Below the pieces are notes generated by a model. That model ran no database searches, was not told where the DNA came from, and worked only from the letters and a program-made list of their open reading frames with translations. Source: Delphinapterus leucas (taxonomy: Eukaryota; Chordata; Mammalia; Artiodactyla; Monodontidae). From it: a stretch of 64,000 nt of DNA. Each line of letters begins with the position of its first letter. The stretch's first letter is position 1. A program made the translations under genes and the position numbers. The DNA lies in contig NW_022097999.1 in NCBI RefSeq assembly GCF_002288925.2, positions 13,304,654 to 13,368,653 on the forward strand, given 5' to 3'. Positions 44,380-56,632 of the stretch are shown here, one piece after another.

Positions 44380-45684
44380 TTTTTGGATTTGACACCAAAA
44401 GCAAAGGCAACAAAAGAAAAAATAAACAAGTGGGACTACATCAAATTAAAGAACTTCTGCACAGTAAAGGAAACCAGCAACAAAATGAAAAGGCAACCTA
44501 CTGAATGGGAGAAAATATTTCAAATCATATTCTGATAAGGGGTTAATATCAAACTATATGAAAAACTCATACAACTCAATAGCAAACAAAAACAAAACAA
44601 AAAAACAATCTGATTGAAAAATAGGCAGAAGATCGGAATAGACATTTTCCCAAAGAAGTCATACAGATGGCCAACAGGTACATGAAAAGGTGCTCAACAG
44701 CACTAATCATTAGGAAAATGCAAATCAAAACCACAATGAGAGGGGCTTCCCTGGTGGCGCAGTGGTTGAGAGTCCACCTGCCGATGCAGGGGACACGGGT
44801 TCGTGCCCTGGTTTGGGAAGATCCCACATGCTGCGGAGCGGCTGGGCCCATGAGCCATGGCCGCTGAGCCTGCGCGTCCGGAGCCTGTGCTCCACAATGG
44901 GAGAGGCCACAACAGTGAAAGGCCCGCGTACCACAAAAAAAATAATAATAATAAAAATAGAACTACCATATGATTCAGCAATTCCACTTCTGAGTATTTA
45001 TCTAAAGAACAGCTCAAAAAGATATCTGCACCCCCATGTTCATTGCAGCATTATTTATAGAAACCAAGATATAGATGCAAGCTAAGTGTTCACTGATAGA
45101 TGAAGTGATGATAGAGAAAATGTGATATATATACACAATGGAATATTATTTGGCCATAAAAAAGAAGGAAATTTTGCCATTTGTGACAACAAGAATGGAC
45201 CATGGGGGCATTCTGCTAAGTGAAATAAGACAGAGAAAGACAAATACAAATACTTCATATAAGTATGATCTCACTTATATGAAGAATCTGAAAAACAAAA
45301 CAAAACAAAACAACAAAAAAAACAAGCTCATAGATACAGAGAACAGACTGATGGTTGCCAGAGGCAACCATTTTGGGGGATGGGCAAAATGGGTGAGGGG
45401 GGTCAAAAGGTACAAACTTCCAGTTATAAATAAGTCATGGGGATGTAATGTACGTCATGTGACTATAGTTAATAATACTGGCACATTTAAAAGCTGCTAA
45501 GACAGTAAATCTAAAAAATTCTCATCACAAGAAAAAAATTCTGTAACTATGTGTGGTGATGAATAATAACTAGGCTTACTGTGGTGATCATTTCATAATA
45601 TATACAAATACCAAATCATTATGTTGTACACCTGAAACTAATATAACGTTGTATGTCAATTATACCTCAAGGTAAAAAAAAAAA
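44380..45684 (+). mobile_element. Old L1 3' part (element F)
   Basis: It starts in late ORF2 (gcaacaaaagaaaaaataaa) with the frame [20 protein letters not shown], then is interrupted by a SINE. It resumes at aaaatagaactaccatatga and continues through the 3' UTR to gtatgtcaattatacctcaa and an A run. Confidence 0.88.
44743..44953 (+). mobile_element. CHR-type SINE, short form, replacing L1 sequence
   Basis: The body is complete with an (aat)n tail. No TSD exists. The host L1 jumps from caatgag to aaaatagaactacc, skipping about 170 nt that element A has at 16,262-16,423. Confidence 0.92.
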
Positions 45685-45699
45685 AAATTTAAAGAAAAA

Positions 45700-45815
45700 A
45701 AAGAAAGGTCCATTTCACAACATATATGTATGTCAAGTCATTATGCTGTACACCTTAAATTTATATAGTGTTGTATGTCAATTATATCTCAGTAAAACTG
45801 GGGGAAAAAGTTGGA
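45700..45815 (+). mobile_element. Second L1 3' end fragment
   Basis: atgtatgtcaagtcattatg, tgctgtacaccttaaattta and tgtatgtcaattatatctca repeat the end of element F about 110 nt downstream. This is either a second insertion or a local duplication. Confidence 0.75.
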
Positions 45816-46194
45816 AATTATTCAAGAAAAAAAGTAAAGAAAGAATGGTCCACAATCACTTACCTTAAATCCTTGGGACCTCTCTGTTTTGGAACTGACA
45901 AATTTTTGGACTTTATAAAGGCAACATGTTGGACAAACTAGCTGTGATATAACACATCCACTGGGGCCAGGGAAGCAGCCCACAGTCAAGCATATTAAAA
46001 TTTCCACAGTGAAACATATAGTCACACTAGGTAGGATAAATAAAGACCAAAGACAGCCTCATAAACTAGTTCAGGTCAAGTGTGCCCACAAATGAGTTTG
46101 CTGAAAACTTACCAAAAAAACCTTGTTTTTTAAGCTCTTTTGATTGCTGAATTGTGAATTTCTGAATACTCATAGACCTGTCATTTACACAAAA
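45816..46194. other. Unassigned DNA
   Basis: No feature recognised. Confidence 0.35.
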
Positions 46195-46863
46195 GTCTGT
46201 GGGTGGTAAATACTCTTGCTTTTCATCTTCCTGAAAATATCTTTATTTTACCCTCTGGAGTTATGATTTAACCAGGTGGAGAATTCTGGATTGCCATTTA
46301 TCTTCCCTCAGCATTTTAAAGATACTACTCCATTGTCATCTGGCACCTATCATTGTTGTCAAGATGCCAGCAGTCAAACTCCTGACATTCTTGATGGAGT
46401 TAATCATTCTTATCATTCATATAAGCTATTTTTTTTACAGTTAATGTTCTGCAGATTCTACAATGTGTCTACCATGTAGGTTTATTTTTGTTTATCTTGC
46501 TCAGGACTTTCACCTGACTTATGTATTTTGTCAAATCTGTAAAGTTCTCAGCCAGTATCTTTTAAAATATTTCTCCTTTGCCATTTTCTCTATCCTTTTC
46601 TACTAAATCTCCTATTAGATATACATTGTTGCCTCTCAGTGTCTCTCACCTGTCCTTTTATAGATTTTATCTCTTGATCTTTGTGTTACACTTAGTATTA
46701 TCTTCTAAATTATGAATTCTCTATTCTATTATGTCTGGTTTAGAGTTCATTCTCTTTCAGTTTTTAAAAAATTCAATTAACTTTTTTATTTCTAGAACTT
46801 TCAATTCATCTTTTAAGGCTTATACATGGCTTTGTTTCATTTTGCCTGCTCTTGTTTCCCAAT
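46195..46863 (-). mobile_element. Ancient L1M ORF1 region, antisense
   Basis: gaattctggattgccattta, tctcagccagtatcttttaa-type text and ttctacaatgtgtctacc parallel the antisense ORF1 C-terminal half of element B. No frame remains. Confidence 0.6.
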
Positions 46864-46880
46864 TTTTGTTCTCTCTTTAT

Positions 46881-47047
46881 TTTTTTATTGAAGTATAATT
46901 GATTTACAATGTTGTGTTAGTTTCTCATATACAGCAAAGTGATTCAGATATATATATATGTATATATTCTTTTCTATTATAGGTTATTACAAGATATTGA
47001 ATACAGTTCACTGAGCTATACAGTACAACCCTTGTTGTTTATCCATA
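46881..47047 (-). mobile_element. Short 5'-truncated L1 3' end
   Basis: ttattgaagtataattgatt through gtacaacccttgttgtttat is the L1 3' end on the minus strand. The 17-bp TSD ttttgttctctctttat / ttttgttctctttttat (46,864-46,880; 47,048-47,064) has one mismatch. Confidence 0.88.
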
Positions 47048-47064
47048 TTTTGTTCTCTTTTTAT

Positions 47065-47560
47065 ATTACTACTATTCTTTCTTTTTTCTCCCTGAGGATC
47101 CTAAACTTCATTTCAAAATCAATTTAAAATAATTAACTTTATTTTCTCTGGAGTAAATTTATGTTTCAATTGCTGGGCTTATTGGCTCTTTTTCTTAGCA
47201 TCAGTTTTCCTTATATGTTTTGGAATTGTAGTGTGCAAACTCATCTTAAGTGGCAGGCTTTATTCTCTCTACTTGTTTATTCTCTCACTGTCTCCTGGAG
47301 ACAGATCCTAGTTCAGAACTAGGTCTTATATTGGATGACTTAAGACTCCATTCCTGATGATACTGGGGATATCACAGAGACCACAGAGACTATCACTGAA
47401 TCCCTGAGTAGCTTAGATCTGAGTAGCAAGACTAAGTCCTGACTACAACGGTGTCTGCTTCCTCTTGTACTCCCAGGTTTTATATAAGCCATTTCCCAGA
47501 TAGCAATAATAAGTATTTTTTTGAATCCCCTTTAAAGGGGTAGAGGAAGAAAAGTCTGGC
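47065..47560 (-). mobile_element. Ancient L1M 5' region, antisense (continuation)
   Basis: It continues beyond the short L1 with the C/T-biased 5' region. The identification rests mainly on continuity with 46,195-46,863. Confidence 0.4.
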
Positions 47561-47877
47561 TTTAGTCTCTTGCCCTGTGTGTGACACTTTTAGTCTTTAC
47601 TATTCCATAAGAAATGAGCACTTAGTTACCTATGCTTGCTTCTGAACCCAGAGCACAGGAGGCCTAAGGTTTTAGTCCCATTAACATTGTGGTTTTGTTT
47701 AGTTCCTGGTCTATAGGTGAATTTATATTGATTTTACACATGGCTATATCCTTTAAATTTTCTCTCAGAAAATTTTATCATTACCGTGTGTTTGGAATGG
47801 ATAGGAGGACCAAATCACCAACACTGCAAGCCATTACGACCAGAAATCCAAAACAAACTTTCTACCTGCATAAAAAT
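47561..47877. other. Unassigned DNA
   Basis: No feature recognised. Confidence 0.35.
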
Positions 47878-47887
47878 GTACCTTCTT

Positions 47888-48096
47888 GGGGCTTCCCTGG
47901 TGGCACAGTGGTTGAGAGTCCGCCTGATGATGCAGGGGACATGGGTTTGTACCCCGGTCTGGGAAGATCCCACATGCAGCAGAGCAGCTAGGCCTGTGAG
48001 CCATGGCCGCTGAGCCTGCATGTCCGGAGCCTGTGCTCCGCAACGGGAGAGGCCACAACAGTGAGAGGCCCACGTACCGCAAAAAAAAAAAAAAAA
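47888..48096 (+). mobile_element. CHR-type SINE, short form
   Basis: The TSD gtaccttctt lies at 47,878-47,887 and 48,097-48,106. The A tail is 16 nt. Confidence 0.95.
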
Positions 48097-48149
48097 GTAC
48101 CTTCTTATTAATTTTTCATTGTATTTAACTAAACTGAAATGTTCTTTAA

Positions 48150-48416
48150 TAGTCATGAATCTTGAGAACAAATTAGTGGTTACCACAGGGGAGAGGGGTA
48201 GACGGAGGGGCAAAATAAGTGGAGGGGATTCAGAGGTACAAACTACTAGGTATAAGATAAATAAGTTACAAGGATGTAACGTACAACACAGGGAATATAG
48301 TCAATATTTTATAATAACTTTGTATGAAGTATAATCTATACCGAATTACTATGCTGTACATCTGAAACTAATATAATATTTTAAGTCAACTATACTTCAA
48401 TAAATAAATAAAATTG
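48150..48416 (+). mobile_element. L1 3' end fragment
   Basis: ttagtggttaccacagggga, atgtaacgtacaacacaggg and gctgtacatctgaaactaat, ending caataaataaataaaa. Confidence 0.8.
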
Positions 48417-48589
48417 GATCACAAATTTTGAAAAAAGAAGTTATCAATCTTACTTGTAAAATCAAACAAAAAAGTTCCTAAAAATATCTTAAAGGCCATA
48501 CAAAAGTATATCAGATGCCTGCCTCAAACAGAGTTCTCCAAAAACCAGTATTTAAACTTCATTGAGCAAATTCTTTCATTTTCCTTAAG

Positions 48590-49740
48590 TTGTTGGTTTT
48601 ATTCCCTTGAGATGTCAATTTTTTTTTAAGTTTGAAATAATTTCAAATTTACAGAAAAGTTACAAGAATAGCACAAAGGATTCCTGCATATCCCTTGCCT
48701 AGATTACCTGAATGTGAATATTTTACTACATTTGCTCTCAGTACAACGTTCTTTCTCTCTCATTCTCTCTCTGCTCTCTGTCACACCCTTACATATATGT
48801 ATAAATATAGGTATTTATATATATTATATTTCAGAACTGTTTAAGAGTAAGTTGTAGACATGATGCTCCTTCACCCCTAAACACAGTATGTATTTCCTAA
48901 AAAATAAGTAATTCTCTTACGTAACAATAGTACAATGAACAATATCAGAAATTAAAATCGATATAATACTTTTATCTAATCTACAGACCTTATTAAGATT
49001 TCACCAATTGTTCCAGTAATGTCTCCTTTATAGGAAAAGAAAATTCAAGATGATACATTGCATTCAGTTGTCATGACTTTTTAGTCTCCTTTAATCTGAA
49101 ACAGTTCCTGGGTCTTTCTTTGTATTTCATGACACTGACATTTTTAAAGAGTACAGATTGTACTCCAATTTGGGTTTGTCTGATGTTTCCTCATGATTAG
49201 ATTCAGGTTATACTCTTTTGGCAGGATTACCACAGAAGTGATGCTTAGTTTTCCCAGTGCATCATATCAAGAGGCACTTGCTGTGGATTAGTCTAACTAC
49301 TGGTGATATCAACTTTGGTCATTTAGGTAAAGCAGTGTCTGCTAGGTTCACCCACTGTAGAGCCATCCTTTGTAATTAGTAAGTATCTTGTGGGGAGATA
49401 CTTTGAGGCTGTGGAAATATACTGTTACTCTTCAAACTTTCATTTGCTACTTTCAGCATCTACTGATAATTCTTGCCAGAAACAATAAAAATTATGATGG
49501 TTTTGCCAAATGGCTATTTTTCCCCTAATTACATCATTTCATCTACCTTTATAAGTTGACTTTCTACAATAAAGAGAAGATACATGTAAATATTTTTATT
49601 TCTTGTTCTTTCTTATACTATAGGTAGCATAATACAGATATTCTTTTGTCCAATTCATAGGGATCTGATGATCTCTTTTTAAGCTGTCATGAATAAAAAG
49701 TTCAAGAACTCTCTGTTTGGATCCTCTGGCCACAAGAGAA
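48590..49740 (-). mobile_element. Mammalian-wide L1 3' UTR, antisense
   Basis: aatttacagaaaagttacaa, tttaagagtaagttgtagac, gtctcctttaatctgaaaca, tgatgtttcctcatgattag and atcttgtggggagatacttt follow one known long L1M-type 3' UTR in order over 1.1 kb. Confidence 0.7.
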
Positions 49741-51375
49741 CCAGAGATATCAAAATTAAAATGTCTCTGTGAATTATATCATTTTTATCTTAAAAGGTAT
49801 AAATAAATTTATTAAAATGAAATTGAGAACAAATGTCTCAAATTGATTTTAACAAGAAAATAAATTATTTAAATTTCATAGTTTTCGCATTTTATTTGCT
49901 TAATAGTTGATTAACCCTAGAGTAACAGATCAAGAAAATACAGCAGAAGCTGTGCTTAAAATTAATGACTTTATAACCAGACATTTGTAAACATGTTAAG
50001 TAGTGTGAGTTCTTGATAAAATTTCATTTTCTCATTTAATAACAAAGGCTGTTTATACAGAAAAAAGTCAGACTTCTATTAAGTGGTATCTGTTTTCTCC
50101 TGAAAAACTAAAGAAGTTCTAAGAATTCGTTTATGGTATCAATTCCACATAAACACCTTAATGTTGGATATTAAAAAGCAAAAAGTCAGAATTGATTTAA
50201 ATTACTTTGGTGACGTGGCCAGTAACTCAAGAACTACCAAGGAAAGAATTAAATATAAATGTCATCGTAGTAGATTTACATACATAGCCATTCACATTCT
50301 AGATAAAGAAATAACAAAGAGCAAAAGGACCAGATTAAAATATTCCAGTTCATTTTCAATGTGCCAAGAGGCAAAAGTTCAAAGTTCCTATAATACTTCA
50401 AATCTTCCAGGTACTCCTTGCTCTTACTCAAAATGAAAACAGCCAATGAGTACTGACCTACACAGTTAAATTGGATTGCAGCAGTTTGGTCTTCTTAGGC
50501 CAGTCTCTTGTCTCCTTTTTTCTTTCTAAAATCAGGCAAGCTCATTAGAATATACTATCTTCTGTTAGAATTGGGACTGTTTTTTGCTGTTTTGAGATGA
50601 GCTTTATTTGCAAGAAATCCTAAACGGATCTACTAAGAAAGTAAAATATGAGAACAGATCACACCCGATTATGCAGCACAAACTGGCCACACAAGGTGAT
50701 AAATACACAGGGTAGAGATCAACCTCTGAAAAATAAATAAGATCAAAGATCCAAAACATTTTGGAAAAAATCATGATTTAAAGTAACCTTTTATTGCTTC
50801 TGGAAGCAGAAGGAAAAAAGATATTCCATAGACAGGGAATAGAAAAGAAAGCTTTTAGGGCATATTTCCCATTAATGGATTGGAAAAATTAGCAGACTGG
50901 CGTTTTGTGCTGCAAAAAGTCACCAAACCCTAAAGATGTATTCCTGGGGCGTGAATTTGGTCCCCAGAACTAACTAAGCCTGGGTTTGTTCTTTCCTTCC
51001 TTGTGAAGTTCAGACGAAGCCTAAGCCCTTACGTGTCTTCTTTCCATTGCCTATCTGCTGTAGAATTTTGCAATGCTAACTTGATGAGAGAAATCAGTGA
51101 AGCATGTCAGCTTGGTCTATGTCGCAGAACCCCAAAGTATTATAGTTTCGGCAACACACTTGAATAGAAGTTACCTCACACCAATTTCTTTATTATAGTG
51201 CTACAAAGAAATTTCTGCAGAAAAGTTTAATGCAGAATTTCTAAAACCATCTAACTCTCTACTGGGCTGTTATAATCTATTGTTCAAACATACAATACAC
51301 CCATAACAGGAAAAAAATAAATGAACATCATGACCCTGTATCCAAGGAGAAATTTGACCAAGTGTGTGTGTGTGT
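49741..51375. other. Unassigned DNA
   Basis: 1.6 kb with no repeat I can name. The frame at 50,161-50,436 (91 codons) opens at ATG 50,161 but is unlike any protein I recognise, and its length is within what chance gives in AT-rich DNA. Confidence 0.4.
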
Positions 51376-51380
51376 TTTAA

Positions 51381-51703
51381 TTAATTAATTGATTGATTGA
51401 TTTTTGGCTGCTTTTGGTTCTTCGTTGCTGTGCGTGGCTTTCTCTAGTTGCGGCGAGCAGGGGCTACTCTTCGTTGCAATGCGCAGACTTCTCATTGCGG
51501 TGGCTTCTCTTGTTGTGGAGCACAGGTTCCAGGTGCGCGGGCTCAGTAGTTGTGGCTTGCGGGCTCTACAGCGCAGGCGCAGTAGTTGTGGTGCACAGGC
51601 TTAGTTGCTCCACAGCATGTGGGATCTTCCCAGACAGGGGCTCGAACCCGTGTCCCCTGCATTGGCAGGCAGATTCTTAACCACTGTGCCACCAGGGAAG
51701 CCC
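51381..51703 (-). mobile_element. CHR-type SINE, long form
   Basis: Flanks aagtgtg(tg)n-ttttaa on the left and aagtgtggttttaa on the right fit a TSD in which the left copy later gained TG units (51,361-51,374). Confidence 0.92.
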
Positions 51704-54700
51704 ACGAAGTGTGGTTTTAACATATGGTACGTTTGGAATATGGTTCTGCTCATAGATATGCATCAGGTGAATCGACTGCAGGTCATCTTCTCTGTTGGCC
51801 AGGAAGATATAAGTGTAAGCAGTATAGAAAATAGAAAGCTGCCATGCTGCAGGTGGATGCTCACAATCCTCTTCATCTTCTCATTCTCAGCACTGGCTAA
51901 ATCAGAACTAGAATATCTGAGATCATTGGCTTCTAAAAAAAAATCTCCAATTTAGGAAGAAATCCAACAGGGGCTAATCAATCTTCAGTCACTGTCTAGG
52001 GATAGGTGAACCAATTTGTGAGAACTGAGCTGCCCTTGTGGTGGATGAGATTGGTAATTTCTGCAACAGTAAAACAACTAAATCAGAAGCTTATCGGTTC
52101 ACTCTAATGCCTTAGCATTGGCATTTCATACCAAGGATTTTTTCGGCCTGACTGAGTAATCCTCAGTAGCAGAGCTAGTTTTCAGACCATGACATCAGTG
52201 AGTTCATATTCTACTGCATTATGAAGTGAAAAACTCATGAGACAGCCTCAGGCCCTGAGAGCTACGAAAAGCTTCTGCAACGGGAAGCATAAGCAGCGCC
52301 GAGCTTTCTTTCCTTGGTTACTTCACCAAGTACTCTTCTGTCACCAAACCCCAGAAAGAATCTTCTTAAAGCAGCGGAAGAGAGCACTTGTCCCATCCTG
52401 GGCTGATGCCAAGGGGAAAGGAGAGTGTTTCCAGATAGGGTGATCACCAAGCAAATTCTCCCCAGAAGACTGAGCAAAGGACTTCGTTCTCATATGAGGC
52501 TTCTCTGAAAGTAAACTGCTCTCCTCTGGATCTTTATTCATAATTCAGTTAGGCCCCCTGCCAGAGTTAAAAAATGTTTCAAACTCCCTTTTCAAGCCTT
52601 CCAACTTCAAAACTGATTGCCGAACGCCTGGCATGCTATGGTAAACTCTCAACAGCATATCAATTCCTTACCCACTTGTATCAGTAGAAAAGCAAGATGA
52701 TTCATTAACATCTGTTTATCCCTTGCAGTTTTAAGTGTTAAGGAACATCTCTTTCATATTGCTCTTTACTCCATGCCAATAGAAACAGGCAAATACATGT
52801 ACCTCAGGATGGGAAATCAATGCACAGAGAGAGCACTGGGAGAAAATTACTGCATACATACTCTTTACGGCATGTTAGAAATTTAAATTACAAAAAGACA
52901 ATGTAGCAATTTAGAAAATGCTTTTCATATGCTATAAAAAAAACAGGAAATAAAATTGTGTGTACATTATAATTTTAACTACAATAAAGTAGGTCTACAA
53001 TAAGGAAAATGATTAAAAAAATTTAAAAGAATTGTATTTACTCATTGAATTAGGATTGTTAGCTTCTAATTGATTTCTTCGTCTTCCATATATTCTACAA
53101 TATTATATGCTACATTTTTGTAAGAAAAATATTTTTTAACAACAGTTACCATAAATCTCTAGTTTTTCTCATTCCTACAAGGCCTTTAAACACAGGTCTT
53201 GATAACAGAACTTCCAGGAGCTTGCTGAATTTCACTTGAAATCAAGAGTAATCGTGTTTCCATGACTTCTCTGGGGAAACATCCCCCAGCCTTACAGGAA
53301 AAATTTCTGGACAAAGAATGTTCCTCCTTAGAATGCTGCAGTATTTCTGTTATGTCTTACCTCCTGCTACATGTTACATCTCACATATTTTCTTACGTGG
53401 TCTCTAAACCTGTTATCTGTTATTTCTTTCTCTTCGGCTCTACCTTTCAACCTCTGTATCTCTTCTGTCAACAGGCTCATCCCACCGGTACTATTTTTTT
53501 CTGCTACTGAAGTTAAATTTAGTGCTGCAGGTAAGGCTCTCCTTAGCCACCCTCAGATACATCCTGCCGTTCCTCCCCTACAGTGTGATTACTCTCTACC
53601 TCCAGACCTCAAAACAGCTTTTCTCTGTTTTACTGCCAGATCACATATCATATTCTTATCTAATTTCTTGTCAGTTTTCTTCTTTAGCTTTTTCAGCTCA
53701 ATACTAGTTTCCTTCCAGGTTTTTCCCACCCATTGCATATCTGAGCTTTGTACAACAGTAGATGACATTTTAAGGAACATTCTATTTTCTGCCTACAGCT
53801 ATAGCTTCTAGGATTTTTTGTATCATCCTTTTGTTCTCACTAGGATCCCCAATATGGTCCCATTAGCATCACCTGCAGATCTCATTGAAGACCCAACCCT
53901 ATTTTTAGGGTCCCTTAAATGTTAATTTAAAAACACTTTCCCTGCTACCCCCTCATTCAGGAGCTGGAGGCGTTACATTTATCAGCTCTTTCGGTTCAAA
54001 GCCAGCAAGTAATTCTCAAACCACCATCCTTTGTTCTCGTTAAAGATGATATGAATTAGGCTGAGAAAAAAAATGCTTCATACAAATGCTTTAGTCATAG
54101 GCCAAAGTCTTGGATTTGATTATAATTCAAAATGATAATAAAATTGAAGGGGTGTTGGGAACACACCAAACAGGGTTTGCTCTGTTAGAGCCACACACAT
54201 CAGTCTTGTGGCTGCTGATTCCACTCTCTTCCAGGTTATTATTTCATCTTATCATGTCTTGTGTTACACTATTACCATTATCTCCAGAGTTACCTTCTTT
54301 GTGTTGTATTTTGTTTTATCTCCAAAGTTGGTCTCACTTTTTAGAAAATAAATGCAGTTTCTTTTGGTAGCCATGTATACTTATTTATTTAAAGCTACTG
54401 GTAAATCAATTTATATTTTAAAAATACTCATTTTCCTGACTTTAGGTGAAAGCTATTTTGTTTTCTCTTACCTTTCCAAGTTCAAGTCCATTCTTTTCAA
54501 TCTTTTGCATTAGTTAGGAACTCCTAAAATAAGAGAGCTCCAGGCATACATGATTAAAGTAGCCTTAATGATTCAGTAGTCTATGATGGAAAGAAGTCAG
54601 TTTCTTCCTGATACCTTTATAAAAATCTCTTCAAACTTTCTTATTAACTCATCAGATTTCAATGTCACTTTGATTTGTTTTCTTATTTCCAGCAGAGAAT

Positions 54701-54710
54701 TTTATTTCTA
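51704..54710. other. Longest repeat-poor interval, unassigned
   Basis: About 3 kb in which I recognise little: a possible decayed MER5 around 53,850-53,900, and C/T-rich stretches at 53,380-53,800 that give long but unconvincing open frames. No splice-bounded exon could be supported. Confidence 0.4.
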
Positions 54711-54724
54711 AAGATATATGAGGG

Positions 54725-54976
54725 AAGCACATGCCGTGGAGCAACTAAACCCGTGCGCCACAACTACTGAGCCTGCGCTCTAGAGCCCCCGAGCCACAAC
54801 TACTGAAGCCCATGCGCCTAAAGCCCATGCTCCGCAACAAGAGAAGCCACTACAATGAGAAGCCCACACACCACAACAAAGAGTAGCCCCGGCTCACTGC
54901 AACTAGAGAAAAGCCCGCACGCAGCAACAAAGACCCAATCTAGCCAAAAATAAATAAATAAATTAAAAAAAAAAAA
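54725..54976 (+). mobile_element. CHR-type SINE, long form, 5' truncated
   Basis: It starts at aagcacatgccgtggagcaa, lacking about 90 nt with both promoter boxes. A perfect 14-bp TSD, aagatatatgaggg, lies at 54,711-54,724 and 54,977-54,990. Confidence 0.94.
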
Positions 54977-54990
54977 AAGATATATGAGGG

Positions 54991-55539
54991 TAGAATTCTA
55001 GATAGTAGGCAGGTTCTTACACAAAACTTTTGTAAACACTGAGAATCTAATGTGTTATTTGGTTAAAGACCTCAGAGAAAGAGGTGCCACAAAGTTTCTG
55101 AAGATCCTAGGATAGTTACTCCAGGAAATCTTAAAGAAAGAACATAAAAATTTAACAAGGGCCTCCCCGTTCCCCAAACACCTGTTTGTCAGGTGAAGTC
55201 TTGAATTCATTCACATAAAACTTTCTCTGTGACATAAAACTCCTTAATATTGATTTATTTTAGAACATTACCACTCTCTAATTCTTTACTTGGTGCCATT
55301 TAACCAACTACCAGACTTCTAAAAAACAAAGGACATTTTTCAATATTCTTTTGTGATTGATTGAAAATCACAAAGCAGCTATAGATGACAGAACCTAATG
55401 AAAATCTATACTGAAAACTCACTTTTCCTGCCAAACCTTTAAAGATTCACTTTAAGTAAGAAATCCTTTTTCTTTTTTCTTTTTTTTTTAAAAAGAGGGA
55501 CACAAACAATAACTTGGACATAAACTTGTACCTTAGAAA
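54991..55539. other. Unassigned DNA
   Basis: No feature recognised. Confidence 0.35.
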
Positions 55540-56125
55540 GTAAGATATTGGTAGAATTACCATATAATCCAGCAATTTCACTTCCAGGTTTATTGTCAAA
55601 AGAAATGAAAGTAGGGACTCAGATATCTGTACACCCATGTTCATGGTAGTATTATTCATGACAGCCAAAAAGCGGAAGCAACCTAAGTGTCCATCGACAG
55701 GTGAATGAATAAACAAAATGTGATACATGCATACAATGAAATATTATTTAGCCTCAAAAAAGGAAGGAGATTCTGATACATGCTACGACGTGGATGAACC
55801 TGGAGGACATTAAACTAAATGAAATAAGCCAGTCACAAAAAGACAACTATTATATGATTCCACCTATATGTGGTATCCAGAGTAGTCAACTCATAGAGAT
55901 AGAAAGTAGAATGGTGGTTATCGGGGCATAGCGGGAGGAGGAAATGGGGACTTAGTGCTTAATGGGTACAGAGTCCTGGTTTGGGAAGATGAAAAAATTC
56001 TGAAGATGGATGGTGGTGACTGCTGCAAAACAATGTGAATGTACTTAATGCCACAGAAACGTAGACTTACAAATGGTTAAAATGGCAAAGTGTATGTCAT
56101 GTATATTCTACCACAATAAAAATAA
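55540..56125 (+). mobile_element. Old L1 3' end
   Basis: ttaccatataatccagcaat, aagtgtccatcgacaggtga, gattccacctatatgtggta and tatattctaccacaataaaa. It is the same subfamily type as element C. Confidence 0.85.
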
Positions 56126-56274
56126 AGAAATGAAGATACTGGTTAAGATAATAGTAGTAATGTAACACAAAAACCCAGTATGTATATTTATAGAATTGCC
56201 TAATGGAATAAGAAATTGGAAGTTATAACCAAAATATTTTTTAGAGTTGGTCCGAAGTAAGAATGTCTACAGCT

Positions 56275-56435
56275 TTGTTACTGAAAGTGTGGACCAATGA
56301 CGGCAGCATCGGTGTCCCTTAGAAGCCTCTTAGAGATCGAATCTAGGTCCCATTCCAGACCTAATAAACCCCATTCTGCATTTTAACAAGATCTCCAAGT
56401 GATTCATACACACATTAAAGTTTGAGAAGCGCTAG
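56275..56435 (-). mobile_element. MER5A DNA transposon
   Basis: It ends in gcattttaacaagatctcca and attaaagtttgagaagcgct, the reverse complement of the MER5A left end. Confidence 0.7.
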
Positions 56436-56439
56436 ACTG

Positions 56440-56632
56440 GGGCAAATCTTACCACTTTTTAGCTGTGTGACTTTGGGCCAGGTACTTAACGACTTTGTGC
56501 CTCAATTATGTTTTATCTGTAAAATGGTGATAATAGGAATGCTTACTATATAAGGTTGCCAAAGATTAAATGTGATAATAATGCCTGTGGTATAATTCTT
56601 GGCACATTCAGGGACTATTAGCTATTATTATT
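56440..56632 (+). mobile_element. MIR SINE
   Basis: agctgtgtgactttgggcca, gtaaaatggtgataatagga and ttcttggcacattcaggg are MIR landmarks. Confidence 0.85.

Noticed and set aside
41002..45684. Elements D (minus) and F (plus) as one L1 with a twin-priming 5' inversion
   Set aside because: Each contains its own C-terminal ORF2 and 3' UTR, so they are two separate truncated L1s rather than one inverted copy.
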